64,000 nucleotides of DNA, taken from assembly GCA_003049485.1 (NCBI GenBank), contig PYST01000007.1, positions 186,001-250,000 on the forward strand, read 5' to 3'. The position numbers and the translations under genes are program-made. The notes under the pieces are model-generated. The model made no database searches and was not told the DNA's origin. It was given only the letters and a program-made list of their open reading frames with translations. The stretch comes from Ophioceras dolichostomum (Eukaryota > Ascomycota > Sordariomycetes > Magnaporthales > Ophioceraceae). Positions 56,130 through 64,000 of this stretch are shown here, piece by piece. How positions within the stretch are numbered: position 1 is the stretch's first letter; the number at the start of each line of letters is the position of its first letter.

Positions 56130-56759
56130 TCAGTCCTCCCAGACCGCCAGCCGTGCTCGCTCCGCCTCCTCCTGCCTCTTCTTTTCCGCCTGGCGCTCCT
56201 CCTCCCTCCGCTTCCGCTCCTGCTCCCGCATGGCCCTGTCGTAGGCCTTCTGCTCTTCGGTCTGTTTGGGGATCTTCACGCCGAGAGCGCTGGCGATCAT
56301 GCGCCGCGCGACCGCGTCCGTCTTCTCCGGGCGCTGCTTTGGCTCGTCGGTGGTGGTGGTGGTGGCAGCTGTAGCTGCGTTGTTGTTGTTGAACGAGCGT
56401 GGGCCGGTTGGAGGACTGAATGTCGCGGCGATGTTGGAAGAAAGCGCGGCGGCGGCGGCGGCGGCTTGGGGCTCGTAGGTGGGCGAGACGGGCGTCGGGG
56501 GCGGCGCGTGGGTGCCGGCTCCAGCGGCGGTTGACGGCCGGCTGTCGGTCGTCGCACCAGCCTCGGAGTCGGAGCCGGCCTCGGCCTCGGAGGAGACCTC
56601 CTCGTCTTCCCAAGAGTCTGCAACCTCCTTCTTCTTCTTCTGCAACTTGAGCTTTTTCGGCTTGTCAATGCTTGTCGGATCGGTCGGCGTGATCGTCAGC
56701 TTCGCAACCGAAGGCAGCAGATCTGTGGTGGCATCCTGGCTGGCGGTAGTGGTGGACAT
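56130..56759 (-). CDS. Conserved-type low-complexity protein (209 aa), function unknown
   Basis: A single exon starting at 56759 (MSTTTASQDATTDLLPSV). Visible: a basic patch PKKLKLQKKKKEV directly followed by ADSWEDEEVSSEAEA; a Ser/Ala/Pro/Thr-rich middle with poly-Ala and Asn repeats; the ordered-looking segment EKTDAVARRMIASALGVKIP; and a long charged helix (about residues 170-205; EEQKAYDRAMREQERKRREE, then QAEKKRQEEAER) ending AVWED. The combination of a KTDAVARRMI-ALG helix and a charged coiled coil recalls uncharacterised fungal proteins. SWED motifs occur in eIF3j-like proteins, but the rest does not match that family, so I do not assign it. The frame stays open upstream to 57056, but the start after the leader is more natural. 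Divergent from PIM1. Confidence 0.75.
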   Translation of the reverse strand: MSTTTASQDATTDLLPSVAKLTITPTDPTSIDKPKKLKLQKKKKEVADSWEDEEVSSEAEAGSDSEAGATTDSRPSTAAGAGTHAPPPTPVSPTYEPQAAAAAAALSSNIAATFSPPTGPRSFNNNNAATAATTTTTDEPKQRPEKTDAVARRMIASALGVKIPKQTEEQKAYDRAMREQERKRREEERQAEKKRQEEAERARLAVWED

Positions 56760-57621
56760 GGCAGCAGCCCGAACAATTCCTTTGTTGTTTGAGGTGGTAA
56801 TGGGCTGGGAAAGGGGTGCCACAATCCACTTAGGCGATGATGGCCTGCATATATGTAAGACGAGGAAACTAGACAGGCGATGGAGCGACAGCAGGGAAAT
56901 CGAGGCAAGTCCGCAAAATTGAACAAGACGAGATAGAGAGAGGAGCCGGTAACAAGGACGGCACCAACCAAAGCAGAGAAAAGAACGGCGAGGGACAATC
57001 GACACCTTTTCAAGCCGGAAACCTCGGTGGTGAATAGTGCCACGGTATAGGAACACAGCTCACCAACAAAAGGCCCAGACGAGAGGGGCTCCAGGCCTTC
57101 GGCACTCTTTCCTCGAGTGTGGGGTCCAGCGTTGGTGATCCGTTTTCGCCTTGCAGGCTGACCCCGCACACCCGCGCAAGTTACAGCCAGGGGATGGGCT
57201 CTGTCGTATCGCAATCACGCCGGCAATCTTATCATTTCCCGTCATTTCCGTCATCAATCATCACTGGTCACACCCGCCTGTGGCTAGTGAACGCTGTCCC
57301 CACTGTGGCCGAAGCTCTCGCCGCTTTGCTTGGCGATTGTGGATTTTTTTCCTCCGGCTCATGACGGGACGCTCCGATGGATTACCAAGCTATTCCGTCT
57401 CATCCTTCTTCTAGAGCTTTTTTTGTCCTTCCATCTTCCATTGTACTTAATAGACTTGCTTCGGCTCTTCGGATTCGTTCATTTTCGGTGCCTTTTAGAC
57501 CTTCAGGAGCCGTGTTTTCGCCTTCCCGTCACATCGAGTGGCCGCTTCCGTTCCGCCGATCCCGGTCCGGTCGAGAGTGGCAGTTGTTCTTCCCGGAGTT
57601 AAACATCGCCAATTGCTCACC
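56760..57621. promoter_or_regulatory. Divergent promoter region between the 209-aa gene and PIM1
   Basis: 862 bp of T/C-rich sequence toward the PIM1 start. Probably contains both leaders. The ORFs here are continuations of the genes' frames and are not supported as coding. Confidence 0.45.
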
Positions 57622-60600
57622 ATGTTACTTTGCCAGCGCGTCGCTTCCAGGCGCGCTGTTCTGCAGGGCCTGTCCCTTCGCAGCGGCGCAGCTCAGAGCC
57701 GTCGCGCCGCGTCCATACTCCATACTAGCCGAGCGAATCTTCCCTCATGGCCCAGGACGCGACCCTCCGCTGCTCCACGTCTCAACGCCGATGCCCTCCC
57801 CCCCACGCTGAGGTTGCCTTTCTCGACCTCGCCATCTTCGCTCAAGAAGAAGGACGATGGTTTCTTTGACGCGACAGAGCCCCTCTCCGAAGACGAGGCG
57901 AAGGCAAACTTGGAAAACCGGACAGAAGAGTCGGGAGAAGTGGTCGAAGCGAGCGAGGCGAAGACTACGAGCTCGAGCTCCGAGTCAACACCGGTATCGG
58001 CTGGAGGGAGCAAGGGAAGCTCAGATCCATCAGAAGGCAAGGGCTCAAGTGCCGCCGGAGGATCATCTGGAGCTGATGGCGAGGATCCTTCAGGGAACGG
58101 CGGCAAGAAAGGCCGGAAGTCACAAGCAGACAGGGCGCTCCAGAAGAACGTGGTGCCCGAGGTGTACCCCCAGGTGATGGCGATCCCTATAGCTAAGAGA
58201 CCGCTATTTCCTGGCTTTTACAAGGCCATCACCATCAAGGACCCGAACGTCGCCGCTGCCATCACCGACATGATCCGACGGGGACAGCCATACGTTGGCG
58301 CGTTCTTGTTCAAGGATGAGAACGCGGATGAGGACGTCATACATCGGGCTGAGGATGTCCACGACGTCGGAGTCTTTGCCCAGATTACTAGTGCTTTCCC
58401 AGCCGCTGGGGAAAAGAGCAGCGGCGCCCTGACGGCTATCCTCTATCCCCATCGCCGAATCCGCCTTTCGACGCTGATACCACCGGGTGGCGCGGAATCG
58501 AAGCCGGCTAGCCCGTCGGCCGAACCACCTGAGCTAGAACCGATTCCATCGAAGACCCCAGCAGATGATGACGCAGCCCTGGAGAAGAAGGGAGACGTGG
58601 TGGCCAGCTTCGAGGAAAGCGCAGTATCCACCAAGACAGACGCCACCACGCAGACTCAGTACGAACCAACATCGTTCTTGCGGAAGTATCCTGTGAGCCT
58701 TGTCAATGTCGAAAATCTGGCCGAAGAGCCGTTCGACCCGAAGAGCCCCGTGATCAGGGCAGTGACGAACGAGATCGTCGACGTGTTTAAGGACGTGGCT
58801 ACCATGAACAGCCTGTTCAGGGATCAGATCTCTACGTTCTCCATGAGCCAGTCCACGGGGAACGTCACAGCGGAGCCCGCGAAGCTGGCTGACTTCGCCG
58901 CAGCTGTGTCTGCTGGTGAGCCAGAAGAGCTGCAAGAGGTGCTCTCCAGTCTCAATGTGGAGGACCGCATGCAGAAGGCGCTCGTTGTGCTGAAGAAGGA
59001 GCTCATGAATGCGCAGCTGCAGTCGAAGATCTCTAAGGATGTTGAGAACAAGATCACCAAGCGGCAGAGGGAGTACTGGCTGATGGAGCAGATGAAGGGT
59101 ATCCGGCGGGAGCTGGGCATCGAGTCTGACGGTAAGGACAAACTGGTGGAGAAGTTCAAGGAGAAGGCAGACAACCTGGCGATGCCTGAGGCTGTGCGCA
59201 AGGTGTTTGATGACGAGGTTAATAAGCTCGCGCACCTGGAGCCGGCGGCCTCAGAGTTCAACGTCACCAGGAACTACCTGGACTGGCTCACTCAGATTCC
59301 TTGGGGCCAGCGGAGCGCGGAGAACTTCGATATCCAGAATGCCGTCAAGGTTCTAGACGAGGACCATTACGGCCTCAAGGACGTCAAGGACCGCATTCTC
59401 GAGTTCATTGCCGTAGGCAAGCTCAGGGGCACAGTCGAGGGTAAGATCCTCTGCTTCGTCGGGCCGCCAGGAGTCGGGAAAACAAGCATCGGCAAGTCGA
59501 TCGCGCGGGCGCTGAACCGGGAGTACTACCGGTTCAGCGTCGGTGGTCTCACGGATGTCGCCGAGATCAAGGGCCACAGGAGAACCTACGTCGGAGCTCT
59601 CCCGGGCCGGGTGATCCAGGCTCTGAAGAAGTGCGCGACCGAGAATCCGCTCATCTTAATCGATGAAATCGACAAGATCGGGCGCGGCTACCAGGGCGAC
59701 CCGTCATCGGCGCTACTCGAGCTTCTGGACCCGGAGCAGAACGGTTCGTTCCTCGACCACTACATGGATGTGCCCGTCGACCTGTCCAAGGTCCTGTTCG
59801 TGTGCACAGCGAACATGACGGACACCATCCCCCGGCCGCTACTGGACCGTATGGAAGTCATTCGGCTGTCGGGCTACGTATCGGACGAAAAGATGGCGAT
59901 AGCACAGCGCTACCTCGCGCCCGCGGCCAAGGAGCTCGCCGGCCTGAAGTCTGCCGACGTGACGCTCACCGATGACGCCATCGAGGAGCTCATCAAGTCA
60001 TACTGCCGCGAATCCGGCGTCAGGAATCTCAAGAAGCAGATTGAGAAAGTCTACCGCAAGTCTGCGTTGAAGATTGTGCAGGATCTGGGCGAGGAAGCTC
60101 TCCCAGAGTCGGAAGCACTCACAGACGAGGGGAAGGCTGCGCTTGAGGAGCAGAAGTCTGAAAAGGAGAAGAAAGAGGAGGAAAGTGAAGTATCAGAATC
60201 TGAGGGGGGATCAGCATCGACGGAGGCATCGACGGAGGCGGCAACATCCTCGCAACCAAAAGCCACGGAGAAGCCCAGAGAGGCGCTTAAGGTCCCGGAT
60301 AGCGTCCACCTCGCGATCGATAAGGATAGCCTCAAGGACTACGTCGGTCCCCCAATCTTCACTTCGGACAGACTCTACGACGTCACTCCGCCAGGCGTGG
60401 CCATGGGTTTGGCTTGGACGCAGATGGGCGGTGCGGCCATGTATGTCGAGTCGATCGTGCAGGCGCCGGTTAAGGCGACCACACGACCGTCGTTCGAGGT
60501 TACCGGCAATCTGAAGACGGTGATGAAGGAGTCATCGACAATCGCGTACTCGTTCGCCAAGTCGTTCATGGCCAAGAACTTCCCGGACAACCACTTCTTC

Positions 60601-61146
60601 GACCGGGCCAAGATCCACGTCCACGTGCCCGAGGGCGCGGTCCAGAAGGACGGCCCTTCTGCGGGCATCACCATGTCCACATCCCTCCTATCCTTGGCCC
60701 TGGACCACCCCGTCGACCCTACGATCGCCATGACCGGCGAGCTTACCCTCACCGGCAAGGTGCTGCGGATCGGCGGCTTGAGGGAGAAGACGGTTGCGGC
60801 GCGGCGGGCGGGCTCTAAGATGATCATTTTCCCTCAAGACAACATGTCGGATTGGCTAGAGCTTCCGGAGGTAAGTCTAAGTCTCTATTTGTCTTCTGTC
60901 TTCTATTTTCCTCTCGCCTTGAAATATTCAAACGGACAGCCAGCCGACTAACTAACATAAACATTACAGAACATCAAGGAAGGCATTGAGGGTCGCCCGG
61001 CCAGCTGGTACTCCGAGATATTTGAGCTCGTCTTCCCCAACCTAGATCGGGAGAAGGCTAGTGGGAAGAAGAGGACGCGCAGCAAATCGAGCGACACGGC
61101 GGAGAAAAACAAATCCGAAGAGCCAGAAGAAGAGGACGACGATTAA
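57622..61146 (+). CDS. PIM1: Mitochondrial Lon protease
   Basis: Exons 57622-60870 and 60970-61146 (99-bp intron, phase 0) give 1141 aa. An ATP-dependent serine protease of the matrix that removes damaged proteins and supports mtDNA. Domains in order: Arg/Ser-rich presequence (MLLCQRVASRRAVLQGLSLR); a disordered Ser/Gly/Glu linker; a Lon N-domain starting near KRPLFPGFYKAITIKDPNVA; AAA+ with Walker A GPPGVGKTS (about 614-622), Walker B LILIDEIDKIG (about 676) and sensor region FVCTANM; and a protease domain with catalytic Ser1013 in KDGPSAG and Lys1056 in GGLREKT, 43 residues apart as in bacterial Lon. A Glu/Ser/Lys-rich insert (about residues 835-895) separates AAA+ from protease; such inserts are usual in fungal PIM1. 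The C-terminus is Lys/Glu-rich. Confidence 0.97.
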
Positions 61147-64000
61147 GCCCCATCCATCATCACCATTGGGGCAAGGGCCAAATATGACGGGACGAACGCA
61201 ATGCCACAGGTCATGTGCCATCTTGATACCGTTTCCGAGTAACACGCCAAAACAAGCACCAGCTAAAACGACAGGCGATAGCGAACTACAAGTATCAGCT
61301 CCTAGGCCCCAAAAACACACCATAAAACTCGAGCTTGTAGAGCTGCGCAACGAGTGATGATTGCTTAGCAGGCAATAACAGTGGATTTAGCAGGGGTGAA
61401 GGAGGGAGGGGGATCTCTGTGCAGCCAGTCGCACGAAGGGGTCACAGATACGCGGCAACATCGCAGCGGCGTTCGTTGGTTTTCCTTGGTAATATTCGAG
61501 CGGCGGAATGGCACGATGAGGCCACGCACACTCTTCTTTTACGTATACACACCACTCTCATGTTGCTTCTTCCCCATTAAGCATTGGTCGCGGCGAAGAG
61601 GGGAGGGGAATACTACTTGTAACTATACCAGGGGCATTGGCATTTTTCTCTCGTCTTCTTTTTTCTCTTCGTCCACCCGCACATACGTTTGCAACAAACT
61701 CATTCCTGTACGTACTCTTCTTCCTGCTGGGGAGAAGGGGGGCATGTCACTCCCACATAGAGGCTTTTAGACAGGTGCATTGCATAGGACGAAGTCGCAA
61801 GGGGTAGATTTGGCAAGGAAATTTTCCCTGCCTGGCCTTGCCTTGCTCTTTCTCCGTCTACACTAGCCGCTGTACTGCACCGTACATTATCTCCCACGTA
61901 CATACTACATACCTAGGTAGGTAGGTACCTACCTACCTGCCCACCTGCCTGCCGACCTAGGTACCTACACCAACATGCATACCCTGTCGCTCGTCGGGTA
62001 TACATCAACCGAGAGAGAATAGAGAAAGAGGGAGTACTGCCTCCCACATGACCACCTCCCCGTCTAACTAACTGCCTGCCTACAGGGACTTTGTCTCACC
62101 TTCTGCCCCCGCGTCAACACGTTCGCTCTGCCAAGCTGTTCTTCTTCCAATGACAGGGTGACAACGAATAAACCGAAATATCAGACGAAGACAGAAAAGG
62201 GAATACGAAGAGCAAAGAGGGAAAGAAGAGGCGGCTCTTTTCTTGGTCAGCTCAATATCTGACAAACGTCTGTTACGTCCCCACGACGCATGCACGCCCA
62301 CACCCACGGTCTCTCCGTTTCCTGAGCCGCCTGCCAATCTCTGTGCCTCTCGCATTAGCGTGCGCGTGCGTGGGAGGCAGGTGGCCCAACAAACGTTCGG
62401 CCGAGCCAAGCCGAGGGTGGCGAGGGAAATGGAAGGGAGGTGACTCTGTCCGTCTGCTACTCGCCCGCTGCTTGCTTCACCCTACTAGGTAGGTACCAAC
62501 CTACCTAACTCGCCAGAAAGCAAGCAGCAGCCAGAAGAAGCGAGCAGCAGCAGCCGACATCGGATAGGACTCGAGAGATCTGAGTGTCGATCATCCCTGC
62601 CTGCTTTCCTCTCCCTCTCCACCCCCATGTTTTCTCTCATCTGGGGTACGTGTATTGTTCATGCTTGCTTACTGCTTGCTGCAGGAAAAAAGCAGCAGAA
62701 ATCATCAGGCAATGCGAGAGATGGGGGAAAGGGGTGGGAGTTTACTGGTGCTCAACAATGTTGGTCGTCAGTGCAGTTTTCCATCCGTTCTCCCTAGTCG
62801 ACCCGTCTCGTGCTGCACTCATGACTGGTTTGCGTTCGTCCTACGAAGTATCTGAGAAGACAGACAGGCAGACAGGCAGGTAGACAGGCACACGTAGTTT
62901 CCTTCTATTGAGATTTCTCTTGACGGCCCTGCCTCTCGGGGGGCCTTTCAAAGAGGTATTCTTTACCTCTCCTCTCCTTTCCCTCGGTCTGTTTGCTTCC
63001 CCACACTTGGTTGCAGAAGAGACGACACATGAAGTACCGGGAGACTGCATAAAGCGACACGGCATACGGAGGAAGGAAAAAGAATGAGTTTCGCTTTTTG
63101 TGCGAGAGGAAGAACGGAACGAAACACAAATGGTGGGAGTTTGGTGGGTGAGTGAGTGGTCGGTCATCTTGGCCCACGGCCTGGCCCTCGAACCTCGACC
63201 GCGACCACGACACGACTACGACACGACACTCGTTCGCTTACTACAGGAGGAGGAGGAGAGCTCGGAAGGAAAGATCTTGGCTTCTTTTCCTTTTCCTTGT
63301 CTTTTTCTCGTCGTCGGATTGCCCCTTTCGTTGTAGCTGCTAATGCTCTCGTTGGCGCCAAGGTTACTTAACTGCACGCATGCGGCCGGCAAAGCACAGC
63401 GCGGAGTCGGGAGTCGACCACACGCAAAACGCGGGGGCCGTGACAAAATGGGGTTGCATCGGCGAGCCAGCAGAAGAAGCAGGCGGAAGCAACACGCAAG
63501 AAGCAAGAAGCAAGGAGCATGGAGCAGCACTAGCCGCAGAGAGCGATTCATGCTTGGAACCCCCAATTGACAACACAGCACACGAGGGAAAGCTTGCTGC
63601 GGGACTGAGGCAAAAAGGGGGGGTAGGCGGGAAGGAGCGTAGATCCAGCAGGCAGAGGCGCCGTAGGCAGGCAGGCGAAGGGCGGGGGAGGGGAGGACAA
63701 GCAAGGTTCGAGGTAGGTCTCTGGAGATGGCCGCTGGGGGCAGCAGGCCAGCATTGGGGGCAGGCCAGCCAGGCCAGGCAGGTCGCGCCGTCGGCGGCCG
63801 GCCGAACACACTCGAGTCCAGCTGTTGCAGCTTTTTTTTTTCTTGCTTGGCTCCTTATCCGTACAATGAGTGGCGCATCAACCATCATGAACGTCGAGGG
63901 GGGCGAGCGGGATGCGATGTGATGGGATGGGATGGATGGTGGTGGTATCTGGTCGTGGTGGGTGGACTCCCACACACACCGTCACGAACACACACACCTG
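61147..64000. other. Gene-free end region with microsatellites
   Basis: No gene recognised. Contents: the TACC/AGGT cluster at 61909-61968 and another near 62485-62510, CT-rich tracts, and GGGAT/GGAT and CA repeats toward the end (about 63915-64000). It may be the leader and promoter of a gene beyond the window, but nothing shows this directly. Confidence 0.5.
61909..61968. repeat. AGGTACCT-type palindromic cluster
   Basis: Sixty bases made almost wholly of CCTA/AGGT tetranucleotides in both orientations (for example CCTAGGTAGGTAGGTACC, then ACCTACCTGC). Confidence 0.8.

Overview
This window is nuclear DNA from a filamentous ascomycete (Pezizomycotina), most likely a Sordariomycete. Genes are split by short introns (mostly 59-212 bp) with GT..AG borders. 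The two large regulators are of fungal type (a C2H2 factor with a fungal regulatory middle domain, and a Zn2Cys6 factor), and every recognisable protein is a standard fungal orthologue. No species is assigned. No tRNA, rRNA, CRISPR array or bacterial-type operon was found. Exon borders were worked out by hand from splice signals, reading phase and protein-family conservation.

Layout. 1-13.2 kb is a gene desert with a 28-base assembly gap inside a poly-C run, ending in a long pyrimidine-rich leader. 13.2-16.5 kb (+) is a 1064-aa C2H2 factor. 18.0-18.3 kb (-) is a 68-aa membrane-type protein with a 14-nt first exon. 18.8-28.8 kb is a dense housekeeping block: mitochondrial ribosomal protein uL29m (+), Rab GDI (+, seven exons), NOG1 (-, five exons) and URA5 (+) facing away from each other across 319 bp, and a GNAT acetyltransferase (-). 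29.6-30.8 kb (-) is a kinase-like gene broken by a frameshift and a stop. 30.8-33 kb holds a 241-bp MITE-like element and microsatellites. 33-37.1 kb carries DDI1 (+) and RRP8 (-). 38.2-39.4 kb (-) is a second kinase gene, broken by a stop and two frameshifts. 39.4-44.5 kb is repeat-bearing intergenic DNA. 44.5-48.7 kb (+) is a 1163-aa Zn2Cys6 factor. 49.4-61.1 kb is a second housekeeping block: proteasome alpha5 (-), gamma-tubulin complex GCP2 (+), RRG7 (+), an acidic/basic low-complexity protein (-) and the mitochondrial Lon protease PIM1 (+). 61.1-64 kb shows no gene.

The genes do not form one pathway. Three products belong to mitochondria (uL29m, RRG7, Lon), two to ribosome biogenesis (NOG1, RRP8), two to ubiquitin/proteasome work (DDI1, PUP2), and one each to vesicle traffic (GDI), microtubule nucleation (GCP2) and pyrimidine synthesis (URA5). 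The most noteworthy signals are structural: two kinase-type pseudogenes about 8 kb apart, with lesions at catalytic or activation-segment positions, two of the stops being explicable by C:G to T:A changes; a MITE-like inverted-repeat element; a DDI1 start codon split by an intron; a 13-nt exon in PUP2; and a 68-aa gene that simple ORF finding misses.
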